DNA of 64,000 bases, taken from positions 105,609,811 to 105,673,810 of the forward strand of contig NC_134951.1 of NCBI RefSeq assembly GCF_965638725.1, read 5' to 3'. The position numbers and the translations under genes are program-made. This document shows positions 24,490-36,800 of the stretch, piece after piece. Within the stretch, counting starts at the first letter, position 1. Every line of letters starts with the position of its first letter. The notes under the pieces are model-generated. The model had not been told where the DNA came from and made no database searches. It saw nothing but the letters and a program-made list of their open reading frames with translations. Source of the stretch: Aptenodytes patagonicus. Taxonomy: Eukaryota > Chordata > Aves > Sphenisciformes > Spheniscidae.

Positions 24490-27400
24490 CTGACAAGAAA
24501 ACAGTAAAATGATTAGGCATATGCTATAATTCTACACATTACTATAACTCCATATAAAATAATAACCAACATTGAGTACAAAACTGAAAAGCCAGCAACT
24601 CTACCCATAACGCTCAGCAACATTTTCTCTGGCTGAGAAATATTCAGTTGTCCCAATAAGTCATCTAAATAGTCTAGAAGGCAATTGTTTCTACATGGAG
24701 CTTAAAGATGTAGAGTGGCAAAGTATGAAGATGACCGCATTTTAATTTATTCTACTGAAAAACTGTTTTCACGACTTCCAGCTGTTTAACCATTTGACTA
24801 CTCACTGTTCATTTCTTAAACAAAATGTGGAATTACAGACCATATATAAAAAAGCTGATTAAGTAGCTAAGTAACTGACATTTGTTCCCTCTTTTGAAAA
24901 GCCAGAAGGCTAATCACATTGCTAAAAATCTCTCTTAAACCATAGGACTGCACTGCTATTTTATATTAAAATTTATGAGGCCAGAAGCTCAAAAGCTGTA
25001 TGGATACTGCTTTATAGTAACAACTTCTCAGGTTTAGTAGTTCATCTCCAAAAGACTTCTGCATTCAAGGAAAAGGAAGTTTTTCTGAGATGGCGCATGG
25101 AGCCAGCAGAACTGTGAGATACAATGAGCTGAGCTTTTAGGTCTAAAACGCAGAATTTATCAGCAGTATTGACTACAGGACAGTTTAAGTTATCACTGAA
25201 GCTCTCAGAGGCTATGAACTAGTGTTATTTATATTTCAGAGTACATAAAAACCATATTTTTAGTACTTTTTATTTAAGTGACATACAGCTGTTGATGCCC
25301 AAAGCCGTATGTCATGGACCGTTCAATGCAGAAATGGCACTCCTTTGTCAAAACTGTCTGCGATATTACCACGCCATCACACCTAACTAGCTATATAGGA
25401 ATAAATGCACACATCATTACAAAGAAGAATGTTTTTTGAAAGAAAAACATCTTCCAATGTTCAAAATTTTAAGTATTTTACATGATTAACCTCCTACTTT
25501 TCTTCAAAAGTTCTTCTTTGGACAGAAAACTTCCAGTGTTAAAGAAATGTAATGGCCACTGGCCCGACAAACTGAAACAAGGAGCTCTTACAGCTTCCGT
25601 GGTTATTCAGTTCAGAGCTTGTAAACATTAACATGTTAGTATGACCTGCAGCTTCTGCCACTCTGCTCTCATGACTGCAATTCTGTAATCATAAAGTGTC
25701 TACAAGTTCTTTCCTCTCTGAAGACGGGGTGGGCTCCTACGATGGCAGCTGAGTGGGTCAGTTCCAAGCCCCAGGCTCATAATCTCATGCATCACACTTC
25801 TGTCCTAAAGCTCCAGCTACATTTTCCACACAACTTCTAGGAGTTGTGGAATATGGGACCTGTAACTTCCCAGAGGAATCAATAAATTAGAGGAAAATAT
25901 CTCAGGTTACAGAGTTCAGACCTCAGGGTCCACGATACCAGCAAGGAAAGAGGAACTTTTCTGACACTCCGCGGCGTACCAAGTACTCGGAGAAAAGAAG
26001 ATTTGGAAAGTCAGTAGACCTGTCTATAAGGGTGGGTAACAGAAAACAGGGTTCCAGAAAGCTCTTGAGATTTTTTAATGGCAAAAGGTTAAAACGTGTC
26101 CATTTGAAATGTGCTCATTTAAATCTAACTATAAATTGATTACTTCACGTGAAGTGTATGCTCACGGATACCTGTGCAGGACTAGCCCCTAAGGCTATCG
26201 CTAGCTTTCCACTTCCACCTTAGGAAATCAGGGTCTACCCCTCTTTGTAATTTCCAGTGAAGGCATAACACCACTCTCAGTCATTTCCCTAGTCTTCACC
26301 TACACATCTTACAGCTTCTCACAAGTCTCCGAGCACCTTTACCTGTAATATTTCCATGGGTAAACTATGAATAACTCCATCCATTACATAATCATGACAG
26401 GGCATAGAAGGAAATACAAACTTATTTCAAAGTTTCACTGTGACCAAAATTACGCCCTGTTACCACCTAAATACCCACAACAAATTATTTGTTATTGCCA
26501 AAGGACATCCCTGAGAAATTCCAGACAAGTTAGCTCAAAACAGTATAGGTTTTAATCCATGCTATAAGTTAATCTTTTAGTCTAGAACTAGTCCAAAACT
26601 TGGCTAAAAGCCCAACTTTTCACCATGTTTCACCATGCAAGAACAGTTCACAAGCCAAGATATCTATCAGATCAACGGTTAAGCGAATTTTACATTGTTT
26701 GAAACTAATTATTAGGATACCTTTGTTGGAACTAAACAAACATTAAGAGCTTATTATGTGGTCAAGAAAATGGTGTACTATATTCAGAGGAACTTTCCTA
26801 CCCTCTTGCAAAACGTGTCTTTTCAAAACCAACATGGAGTCAAAACAGGAGGGAGGGAGGGAGGCCCAAGATTCCCAAATGTGTATTGGAACCTCTGACC
26901 ACAGAAAAACCGCAACTGTAGCAAAGTTCACTCTGTCTCCATTAAAGCTCAATTTAAGCTACAACAGTGGTCTCCTGATATCACCCTGAAAATAAAGGAG
27001 AGACATGGGTTCTGAAGAATGAAACCCCCTTCCTCCTGGTAACAGGGATACCATATGATTAAAGCAGAGAAACAGCAATTACGCACCTTTCACTCTGCTA
27101 GCACGCAGTACTTGGCTTCAACCAAGTCTTCAAAATAAACTATCCAGGCTTCTGGATCCATTAAAAAAATAACCCAAGAAATTCCCTCCCACAAAATAGA
27201 CACTCTGATCACAATTGGGAAGGGAAGATTTTAAATTTATCTCTATGTGCAAGTGAGTGGGAAGGCGCATGCTTTAGAAAGCTAAAGAAAACTAATTCAA
27301 AGAAACCACGCATGTACTCTGACACCAGCGAGCTCCACATTCAGTGCCTACTGCATGACTTCCACAGTTCTGATTGGTAATTTCCAAGACTTCTTCCTAT

Positions 27401-28593
27401 TAATATGGATGTCGCGAAGAAGTACCACATTATTGCAATGGAATATACTTCAGTATGTTACGTTCAGATTGAGATTAGCTTCTCAAGTAGCTAATAACTG
27501 ACCCAACGGAAAGATCCGGCTGTCAGGACCAAGGTGTTGAGCTGCGCTCTATTGGATGTGCAGCCAGTTCAGAAGACATTAGGGCAACGTCTTGTGACAG
27601 CTTGTGTTGCTAGGCAAAAAACACTTGTCGTGCCTTCTCTACCAGCACCAACTTTTTCCGAGGCAAACTGCTCTACCCTAAGACTCTTTCACACTCTGAC
27701 CTGTCTGCAAGACAAACACACAACTTAGGGCACTCCTTTTAGCACCTGAAGGAAAAGTGTGAGGTAGAGGTGCAACGGCCATGTGCCCGAGGGCACCGCT
27801 AAGAAAGTTTCTTGCCTCTTCCCCAGGAGGAAGGACGGGTGGTCCCCACGAAGCTTGTGCCAGGTGGGACCAGGATGCCCACCACCCTCCTCGGGGAAGG
27901 GACCTCTCCTGCTTTCCTGACACCTCTATGCTGGGATGGGACAGAGGCGTCGCAGGACTTACCCAGCTTCTCCTGGCTGACTCCGTTGGAGCTGCTGCAG
28001 TTCTCCACCAAGGTGCTGGTCTCCTCCCGGTGCAGTGCAGCCTCCCCATCCCCGGGTGGCTGCTCGGGCTTGGGGCCGCTGCGGGGGTGCTGCCTGCCGC
28101 TGTGCGAGTGCCCGTGGCCGTGGGAATGGCCGTGGCCCCCGACACCATGGTGGTTGAAGAGGCAGAGCCCCAGCAGGTTGATGATGAGTCCCGCCACCCC
28201 CACGCTGATGACCACCAGCGGCTGCTGGATCTCGTGGGGCTCCGTGAAGCGCTCGATGGCCTCGAGCAGGATGGTGAAGCAGAGGGCGGTGAGGAAGACG
28301 GCATTGACGAGGGCACCCATCACCTCGGCCCGCACCCACCCGAAGGTGTTCTTCTTGGTGGCGCGGGTGCGCTGGGCGAAGCGCACGGCCACCAGCGCCA
28401 CGACCAGGGCCATGACATCGGAGAGCATGTGGAAGGAGTCGGAGAGCATGGCCAGGGACGACGTGACCCGGCTCACCACCACCTCCACCACGAAGAAGAG
28501 GAAGGTGAGCGCCAGCATGCACAGCAGCCGCGCCCGCCGGTTCTGCCACCACCGCGGCCCGCCCGGCCCCTTCGCCGCCATCCCCCCGCACAT
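23579..28593 (-). CDS. SLC30A1: SLC30A1 (ZnT1), plasma-membrane zinc exporter, 513 aa, 2 coding exons
   Basis: ZnT1 is a cation diffusion facilitator that exports cytosolic Zn2+ across the plasma membrane, by family knowledge as a Zn2+/H+ antiporter. CDS is the complement of join(23579..24489, 27963..28593): 631 + 911 nt, 513 residues plus TAA; human is 507. Visible: six hydrophobic segments (about residues 25-45, 48-70, 90-110, 125-146, 248-272, 315-338); zinc-site HxxxD motifs in TM2 (H55/D59) and TM5 (H252/D256); a His-rich loop between TM4 and TM5 (148-164); a Cys-rich outer loop between TM5 and TM6 with sequons N295 and N306; a cytosolic C-terminal domain (about 359-435); a Cys-rich tail; and the family ending ESSL. 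The start is chosen by homology, since the frame stays open far upstream through the CpG island. M5 is an alternative start with G at -3 and +4. Identity is based on recognition of the protein along its whole length. Confidence 0.97.
24490..27962 (-). other. SLC30A1 intron 1 (3,473 bp)
   Basis: A GT-AG intron bounded by GTAAGT at 27962 and TTCTTGTCAG ending at 24490. It splits codon 211 in phase 1. I see no internal exon, RNA gene or recognisable transposon inside it; short ORFs here have no homology I recognise. Confidence 0.9.
27963..28593 (-). CDS. SLC30A1: SLC30A1 coding exon 1
   Basis: Encodes residues 1-210 plus the first base of codon 211: the N-terminus, TM1-TM4 and the His-rich loop. 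The donor on the minus strand reads CTGG|GTAAGT, with the intron starting at 27962. The ATG at 28593 has A at -3. A second ATG four codons later (28581) has G at -3 and G at +4. The protein starts 12 residues before the position equivalent to human Met1. Confidence 0.95.
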
Positions 28594-28781
28594 CGTGCCG
28601 GGGCAACGGCCGCCGGCCCGGCCCAGTCCGGCGCGGCGGAGGCGCGAGGAGAGCGGCCGGCAGTCGGCGCGGCGAGCGGCCCGCGGGCGCGGCGGAGCCC
28701 CGAGGGCGAGCGCGGCCCCTTCCCCGCCGCCGGCGGCCCGGCCACCGCCGCTCCCTCCGCAGGCGCTGGGCGAGCAAACTT

Positions 28782-28788
28782 TGCACCC
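28782..28788 (+). promoter_or_regulatory. Candidate metal-response element (TGCACCC)
   Basis: Matches the MTF-1 core TGCRCNC, about 190 bp upstream of the SLC30A1 ATG. Mammalian ZnT1 is induced by zinc through MTF-1 at MREs, so the place fits. Only one core was found between 28,590 and 29,900 by eye. A seven-base match in a long GC-rich stretch could be chance. Confidence 0.45.
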
Positions 28789-28853
28789 GAGCCCCCTCAC
28801 TCTTTCCACACGGAACCCGAGCCGGCACGGCCACGCCCCCCCGCCGGCGCCCC

Positions 28854-29054
28854 ATTGGCCGCCGCCCCCCCGCCCGGCGGTGCCCACCCGTCCCCGCCCC
28901 CCGCCTCGCTCGCCATTGGCCCGCGCGCCCTCGCGACGGGCGGCCCCGCCCCCTAGTACCGCCCATTGGCCGCGGCCGCCCCGCCCCGCCGGGCCGTGCC
29001 GGAGGAGGGGGGCGGGGCCGCGCGTGACGTTTCGGGAGCGGCGGCTTCGATTGG
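28854..29054 (-). promoter_or_regulatory. Cluster of four CCAAT boxes (NF-Y type)
   Basis: ATTGG on the plus strand, hence CCAAT in the SLC30A1 direction, occurs at 28854-28858, 28915-28919, 28965-28969 and 29050-29054, all in the same orientation and three of them followed by C or CC. This is the usual form of NF-Y-bound TATA-less promoters. They lie 260-460 bp upstream of the ATG. Confidence 0.6.
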
Positions 29055-29257
29055 CTGAGCCGGTCGGCTTCCCCCGCCTCCCCCGCCCACCGTCCCGCAA
29101 GTCCCTCCCCGCGGCGAGCGGGACTCGTGCAAAAGGTGCGCTTCACACGGCCCCGGCCCGGCGCGCGTCCGGGGGCGGGGCTCCCCCTGCGGGCCGGGGC
29201 GGGCGGGAGAAGGGCCCGCTCCGCGGTGGGGGGTCGCGCGGGGTTGAAGGGAGGGGG

Positions 29258-29305
29258 CTTTGTGACGTCACGCGTTCGGGCGGTGGGCCTTTGTGACGTC
29301 ACGCG
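29258..29305. promoter_or_regulatory. Phased pair of perfect CREs (TGACGTCA x2)
   Basis: The palindrome TGACGTCA occurs at 29263-29270 and 29294-29301. Each copy sits inside the 17-bp direct repeat CTTTGTGACGTCACGCG (29258-29274 and 29289-29305), with a period of 31 bp, close to three helical turns. CREB/ATF binding is the expected function. A half-site, TGACGTTT, lies near 29025. Confidence 0.65.
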
Positions 29306-32300
29306 GGGGCCTCGAGGGCCGGCACCGGCCGCCTCCTGAGGGGGCCGGGGCGGGAGCCGCGAGGGCCCGGCCAGCCGCCCCCTCCGGCCGGCGCGGCAGG
29401 AGGTGAGCCCCGGGAGCTGGCCGACGCCGGCGAACTCGCCGCGGGGGTCTGCGCCGCCGGCAGCCGCGGGGCCCGGGCTGGGTGTGGGTGCGGGGGGGGG
29501 AAGGCGAAGGCCGGCGCCGGCACCGCGACACCCGGGTGTCGGGGAGGTGCCCCAGGAGGGCCCGCGGCGGGGGCCCGGCCGCCGGCCCCTCGTCCCCGGG
29601 CAGCCTTCCCCAGGCCCAGGCCGTCCGCCCCTGCCGCCTCTGTCCGTGCCGAAGCCCTGGCTTTTGCTGGAGGGTGTCCGGTGCCCGCTGGGTGACCAGC
29701 GCGAGCGGGAGCCGCGCCTGCCTTGCAGCTCCTGAGGCACCAGCAACGGCCTGGCCCAGCCGCGGCCCCTCCGCTCCTGCCGGCTTCGAGAGGAGGAAGG
29801 AGCCCGCGACCAGCCCGCAAACCGCGCGAACTCCCTGGCTGTCAAAGCGATGGGCCCGTTTTCCAGCTACCGCACACGCCGCAGTACATCCCAGCGGCTA
29901 TTTCTTAACGCCTCTCTAACTCCTAGTTTTGTTTGTCTGAGGTTTGGCCTCTCTGCAGTGGGATTTCTATTTCATTTTTCTCCGGTTCGTGCCACTGAGG
30001 GCAGTAGGATGAGTGATGAGGCAATAACAACTGATGAGCAGTTAAAAAATTTGGAGAGAAGAAGAAAGTCATTTTGCTTGAGGAAGTTTTGAAAAGCGGT
30101 AATATAACAAAAATACATAAATGCTAAAAATTCAGTCCCTAGATACCAGTAGTTAGGAAAGGGAAAGCAAATATTTTGAGACATCCAGAAAAATCACAAA
30201 AATGTAATCACAAAAAAACCAAATCACAAGAATTTGTTTTGACCTCTTTCTTTGCCTGCTGTGTTCCAGGGAGTCAACAAACATGGCAGCAAGAGAGAGG
30301 GTGTCCAAGAATATTCCATGAGCGGAAAATGGAGAGAGAGGAAACCAATAGCCAGAGCTATTTGTAGCGATAGAGGTGTAGCTGCATGTATGAACATATA
30401 GAGGCAGTAAGAAAGCTGGTGCCCTGAAAAGGAAGATATAGCAAGAATGCAAAAGCTTGTTGCTATACTTGGAGATTCCAGGGGAATCGTGATTCAGGGT
30501 TCTTGACAGCTGGAGTTGGACAGCTAGTCTCATTTCGTTAGTAAAATGGCAGAAGGTGGTCACGCTTCCACAGGAAAAGAGTTATCAACAAGCATAACTG
30601 GGACCAGTAGTTCAGGACAGGCTTCCCCTAAGCTCAGCAGAGTCCCAGCAAGTCCACATCTGTCAACGACGTTGCTCTAATCTGTGCATGCCATCCCCTC
30701 TTCTTCACTTAACGCTGTAGTGTTACGCTCTTTACATTACAGACATGGCTTGGGCACCACAGGCACTGCTCTACTGACCTGTGACCCTGAACCCTGTTTT
30801 CTGTGAGATTGTTCGTACGTCAAAATCTAGGTCTGCTACGTTTTTAGTTTAGCGGTAGGAACCCATGTGGAATGCTTTAATGACCATCGTAAAGAATACT
30901 GTAAGAGAGTCGGTAATTGGATTGCTATAATATTCTCCTCATCTACTTGGCTTCCCATATGCCATAATATCATTTAATAAGATGTTGTAAATAGTCCGGA
31001 AGCTGACCAGCAATTATACTGAAATGGGAACGTGCCCATGTCCACTCCTCCTCCTCACCCCCACACAAGGCCATTAGTTAATAAGGAAGAACTACCCAAA
31101 TTTAGGATATATGGGTCAAAGAGACTGGTACAGCTCAAACCTTTTTTAATTCCTGCAGGTGGGGCGGGTTATCATTTTACAGGGATTGCTGTTAATCCAA
31201 TTGAATTTAGCTAGGAAGGAAGGGAGGACAAGGAGTTTAATGTCTCTCATTGGCTGGACTTCAGGAATTACTGAAACTGAGTGTTGGTTGCCCTTGTGAT
31301 GTCGTTACAGTTTTCTTGATTAAAAGTACTCAGGAGGGGAATAAACAGGATATCAACATCAGTACCACCCTTGTGAATCAAACTTAATCGGCACTGAACA
31401 TAAACTGTGTCAAGAGCTTTGACTGACTTACAGGAGGGGAGTTACGGCTTTTTTGGCTTCTTTCTTCGTATGTAAACAATGTCTAGATCAATTTGTCATC
31501 CTTTTAACATTTCTTCACCACGAGACCTCCTAATCTGCTCAAGGATACCATACAACTGGTCAATTTGCTGCTGTCTTCCCCTTACAGGATGGCATGCTCT
31601 TGATCCTGCCCTCGTCCAGGGATAGCTTTTCTTCCTACTATACCAGGCTGAATACTGAATTCCTCTTGGGGCTAAAAGCCACAAGACATGGACCATATAC
31701 CTCAGGAGAGTGGGAGGGCATGGTTTCTTCCCAGGCGGGAGGTAATAATGGTTCCTCAGGCCTTCTACTGCTCCCCGATGAATAGGGCTGGGCGTATAGT
31801 TTTGTCCTACGGGACCCAGCGGCCACCATTGTCTTCACTGGCTTCAAATACAGGGACTTTGATGAATAATCCCCTGCGGCAGCCCAGTCCCACTGCCAGA
31901 CATGTCAGGCACAGACCAGCAGCTGGACCACACAAGAGTTCACATCGCTACCTCTTCCCCAGACTCTTTCTCATAAACCAGTGTGCCCTACACTGCTGTT
32001 CCCAGGCTTTTCTATTGTATTACCATACATCAGCGTCCAAGAGGAACAGGGATAGTTCCTAAATTTAGGGCTGTCCATCTGGCAACATTATAAATTTTAA
32101 GATTAATGGGAAGGGGACTGATAAACGTACCTAATGAAGCCATAAATTATGTATTACAGGAGAACATTTTGTTCCTGCTTATGCTTTTGAGGGGAATGCT
32201 ATGTCTTCAAAGTAGAGAGGACTCCAGGGTTTTTGTTGGTTTGGTTTTTTTTTTAGGCTTCCAGGCATTGTTCGTGACTCACCCAATTCTTTCTCGGCTC

Positions 32301-33099
32301 AGCTTCCGGTCCGCACATGTGGAAGGACCTGTCTCCAAATCTGTTTACTTACCGTAAATGCTCTGTGTTCTGAGGGGAGAAGTAACTCTGGATCTCCAGT
32401 ATGCAGCTTCACACCACCCCAGAACTGGGTGACAAGATAGGGAAAGGCTAAACAGAAGGCTGCTGCTTGTCGCCTGTTCTGCGGTAAAATGTTTTGCACC
32501 GAGTGCTGCTGAGCTCTCCTAAGTCAGCTGAGCACTGTGGGAAGAATAGGACTTTGGTTGGGAGATCCACTATTACTCAGCATGTTTGCTGAGTAAATAA
32601 AGTCACTGCTTTTTCCTTTGAATCTTTGCGCCAGTTTGCAAGTGGCGAGAGCTCAGCCACGGAGGGCTCCTCATTGCTCTGTGCCTTTCCACTTGGAAAA
32701 GGTGAAACCCTGTCTATAAACCGCCAATGCAGTCCCATATTACAGAGCACACTGCCTCCTTTTAACACCTAACTTGTTCCCTTTCTGTGCAGTCATCAGA
32801 CCTGTCTGCTTTTAATAAAGGCTTGTGGGACTCTGGCAAACATGACTCCATCTGTCTGTTCCACTTCAAGGCTGTCAGTGTTCATTTTGGGCTGTGTTTC
32901 TTGCAGGCGGTGTCTCTCTCTCTCTGTTAGCTGTCCTTACAAGGTTTCTTCAAATAGATCCAGTCAGCAACACCAAAGCGCACGGAAGCATTCACTGTCC
33001 AGTTACCTACATAAACAAGTTTGTTCCTTGTAATGAAAAACAATGCAAATGAAAAACGAGTATTACTGTTCACATAGCTCTGCATCAAATTCACTGTTA

Positions 33100-33215
33100 T
33101 ATCCTGATTCAGGAAAGCAGCTTTATCAAGGAAAGGACTTAAACATGTGTTTGCAGTTAATTAAAAGGCCTTTGAACAGAGGCGAGTTAAGCATGTGCTG
33201 ACATGCTTTTGCTTG
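33100..33215. repeat. Possible ancient amniote repeat fragment
   Basis: Starts CCTGATTCAGGAAAGCAG and contains GGACTTAAACATGTG and GAGTTAAGCATGTGCTGA, words typical of an old palindromic interspersed repeat seen in turtle and bird genomes. Recognised by eye only; the family name is not certain. Confidence 0.35.
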
Positions 33216-33784
33216 TAACCTGTGAAGAAAGACTATAGCTGTAATTGGCATTAAGATAGGAAACGTCTTGCTCTATAAAGAGATTTCTTCTTCTACCTGG
33301 TTACTGTGTCTGTGAAATCTGGGCTCTTTGGAAGTCAGTGGCAGAACCCCGACAAGTTGAGGGGGTCAGTACATCATCCGCTATACTTCTGAACCTGGCA
33401 AAGCAGATTAAAAAAACCTACTTCTTTCCCTTCCAAAATCTTTTCTCCCTAATAAAGAAACAACTGTTTTAAAAGTATGCCTTTCTTATGTCCAGTTTTG
33501 ATCTTTCCTATCTTGGTTAGTTATTTTGCTTTTTTACTATCAAGCCATTCGTTTGATCCAGTGGCATTTGGCAGCCTGCAACTGCTTCATAACTTCTGGC
33601 ACAATTAACTGCACAGCCAATCTATAACTTTTTAATGAACATGCAATTTTTTTTGGTGGACTTAAGAGCATTTCCTGGCTGCTTTGGTTACCACTTTGTC
33701 TGCTTATGGTACAACTAGTATTTTCTTAAAATTCACAAGTAGGCAGGCAAAACAGTTATTCTAATCAGCTGTGAAGTTAATACT

Positions 33785-33816
33785 AATAAGGTATTAGTTA
33801 GAGCTAATACCTTATT
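33785..33816. repeat. Perfect inverted repeat, 13-bp arms
   Basis: AATAAGGTATTAG at 33785-33797 is matched by its exact reverse complement at 33804-33816, with a 6-nt loop. It could form a short hairpin. No terminator or pre-miRNA assignment is justified. Confidence 0.85.
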
Positions 33817-36800
33817 CAGCCAATGCTCAAGTGGATCCTACTAGAAAAATCACTGCTATATTAATCATTAAAGGAAAAAAGTCAGAAAAAAATGTGGTGT
33901 TATTCACATTTGCACACAGTGCAGCTCTCTGCTGGAAAGATAGTAACAATGATTCAACAGGGATGGGAAAATTCTGTAAATACGGAATTCACAGAATGAA
34001 AAAATGTCTTTGCAGCTGATTGGTTGGTAGCATTTTTAATTATTACTGAAATAAATTATCCTTCATACAGCATTTTTACTAAATCATATTGTTAAGCTCT
34101 GCCTTTTATTATCTTTAGAAAGAACACGAGATTGCTAACCCTAATCTAAGCCAGTCCTCTTGGACCTGTGGCAATGAGTATCAATGAATCAATGGGTATT
34201 TGCCGAGGACAGACACTGAGAGAGAGAAATGCTAATCGCTGTGGTGCCTGCTCCACCTACCTACAGTATCGGGCCCTGTCAGAGAACATGCAATATTTTC
34301 TGGCGTCAAAGTTGGTTATTTGGGGGCAGGGATTTCCACTGTCCCTATAGGATGCTGGATTTCATTGGTGTAAGATTTCTAAAGGTCTCTTGCTGGAAGG
34401 TCACTCAGGTCCTTCGAGGTAGGTCCCTAGCAGTCCCTACAAGAACAGCTAATACTGTAGGGAAATCATAAACGTGCCCGTTCTGGCATTTGAAAAGTCA
34501 GTTCAAAACTAGTTCAACAAGTGCAGCTTTGAATCATGTGAGGCTGCAAAACACCTCTGTGTAAGGCTGCCAAAGAAGAAATACCCTTTGGTGGCACATT
34601 TTGCCCCGATAAATGGGGCCCCGCTGGTACACCTCCGTATCTCCTGGGAGATCAGTGACATCAAGGGCACACTGTGCAAAGATCTGACTTCAGTCCCGGG
34701 GACTGAACTGGGCAATGTGAGAACTCAGCACAAGAACAGTATTGGCTCAGAAGAGGAAGATCCCTGGGCAAACTGGAGTGAAAGCCGTCACGCTGGCTGT
34801 GTATATACAGAACTTACAGGGTGGTTGCTGGAACAGCCATGAGCACAGGATGTGGCACATCCTATCATTTCTGCCCTGCAGGACAGGCCTGCCAGCAGCA
34901 TGGCAAGCAGCCTGGTGGCACAGGACTAGTAGGGCGTGCGTGGGCACGGGGGCCCCTCTGCAACACACGTTCACAGGCTCCTGCTCTGACCCGGCACCAA
35001 CAGGTCTGATCTGGAGGGCAGCCTCAGGCTCATCCTCAGCAGACAACCCTGGTGTTTCCAGCCAGCTCGTCTACCCACACATCTCTGCTGCTCTTGCTGC
35101 CACAACACACATCAGGCAAGAACTGCATCCGTCTGTCTTGATGACACAAAGTCTTTTTCATGTAAAGTCCTTCAAGTGCCCGAGCTCTAGCATGCCCTTA
35201 ATTTTACCATTTAATATATTAGATATTAATTGTATCAGCTTGAGATGGATGAATTTCCCTTTATTACACAAATGGATATATCTGTAAAAATGGTGTAAAA
35301 ACGCCATTTATTTTGCTGCTTGAAGTGTTTTTGTTAGATCCCGTTTAGGTCTGTAGGTGGTATTAATAGCTGTTCATCAGCCATTAGCCAAGCTCATGAC
35401 AACGACTGCCCTTTCTAAGCTGCAGATATTTAGAAAGAAGCCATTCTAGCAAATGATGTCATATAATCAATGCCATCTACTGAAATCAAGTTTGCACCCA
35501 CTATAAACATTTTCTGCAGATAACCATTTTGAGACCTGTTTGAAAAACATCTTGGCCCAGAGCAGAAGTAACATTTTTTCAGTCCTGATCATTTAACATC
35601 ACCTCTCCCCAGGGCTGATGCTGTGATTTGGAACGTGCTACAGTCCCGACTCTGGGACTTGCTGGATACTGCTCCTTTCCCCTGGCACCGAACGTGGCCT
35701 TCACATAAGGATGGAGACATGAAGGTCTGTGCTATGTCTCGTCACCGCTTTTCTTTCCAAGGATCAATTGTATTTGATGTTTGTCAGATCATATCCCAAG
35801 ACAGTAAGCATAAACATGTTAACTTTATGTTCTGTAACTAAATCTATTCATTTTCAGAACTGCCTTCTACAGAGGCCATTTTGTGGTCAGCTTAAGCCAG
35901 TCCAACTAAAAGCTGGTGCCAAAAAGGGCAATCACTTTTCCCCTTCAGAAATTACATTCCTGCCCCCAACCAGGCCTCAGATCTAGCAATTAGGGCATGT
36001 GATGCCATGAGGGGCATCAGCTCTGCCTGCCAGTGCAACCAAAACCAAATTCTTTTTCTTCAGCATTAGTTTTCAGCCAGTTCAGCTAGTTAATCCTATT
36101 TACCTAGGGCTGCAGGATTGCTAGAGCTGACACAGAGGACCATGTGATTAGGGCAGGGAAAAATGTGTGACCGTATACTGGCAACAGCCCATAGTTGCTG
36201 ATGCTGACCGTGAAACCACAGCCACAACTGGACAATAAGGGAGGAATTCATGCCTGGGAATTGGTAGCTGACACACAAACATCTTCAGATCACGAGTCTC
36301 CCTTTAGAGTCAGCGGAGATCTAATCAGCTTTGTCAGTGGAGCCTGCAATGTGGTTTATCTCCTCCTACAGTAGTATGTACTTGATTAGATGAATCCCAT
36401 CCTTAGAATGCCCATTTCTGTCGTTGACTATAAAGAAAGCCTGGTATGAATAGCTCAGAGATTAGGTCAATGAGGCGACTCCTGCCCCCAAGTGTTAGTT
36501 CTGCCCATTATAAGACAAGGTTTTTCTTATTCGTACATTAAGCATAAGTTAAGTGAGTTCTTTAATGCCACAAACTGAATCATGTCAGAAGGAAGAGCAG
36601 AATCCAGTGGCCCGTCCTGCTAATACTAATGCTTATACCAATATACTAGAAATGTGATGTTCAAAGCTGTGTCTCCAAGCTAAAATTCACAGGCATAGAG
36701 GAGGTGTTTTGATTTAATCAGTCCTGGGCAGCCAACAGTTCCCTCAGAAGCAAACAGGAGTGGTGGCTGCTTTTGGAAAGCAGGTCATTTATGTAGGTGA

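Larger units (their letters stand above)
28600..29800 (-). promoter_or_regulatory. SLC30A1 CpG-island promoter region
   Basis: About 1.2 kb of very GC- and CpG-rich DNA covers the SLC30A1 5' UTR and promoter and continues into coding exon 1. No TATA box is obvious. Regulatory words visible inside it are a metal-response-element core, four inverted CCAAT boxes, GC boxes and two perfect CREs. The transcription start cannot be placed from sequence alone. The long ORFs on both strands here are a by-product of GC richness. Confidence 0.8.

Noticed and set aside
28594-29100. In-frame upstream extension of SLC30A1 (433-codon frame)
   Set aside because: The family starts near residue 13 of the chosen model; upstream codons are low-complexity GC-rich sequence with CCAAT boxes.
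27812-29296. 494-codon plus-strand ORF (and a 391-codon neighbour)
   Set aside because: Antisense shadow of SLC30A1 exon 1 and its GC-rich promoter; no recognised domain.
27959-29845. 628-codon minus-strand ORF over the SLC30A1 island
   Set aside because: Gly/Arg/Pro-rich translation without homology; it is a frame-shifted shadow of exon 1 and of CpG-rich promoter DNA.
34742-35287. 181-codon plus-strand ORF
   Set aside because: No recognised family and no supporting promoter or splice pattern.
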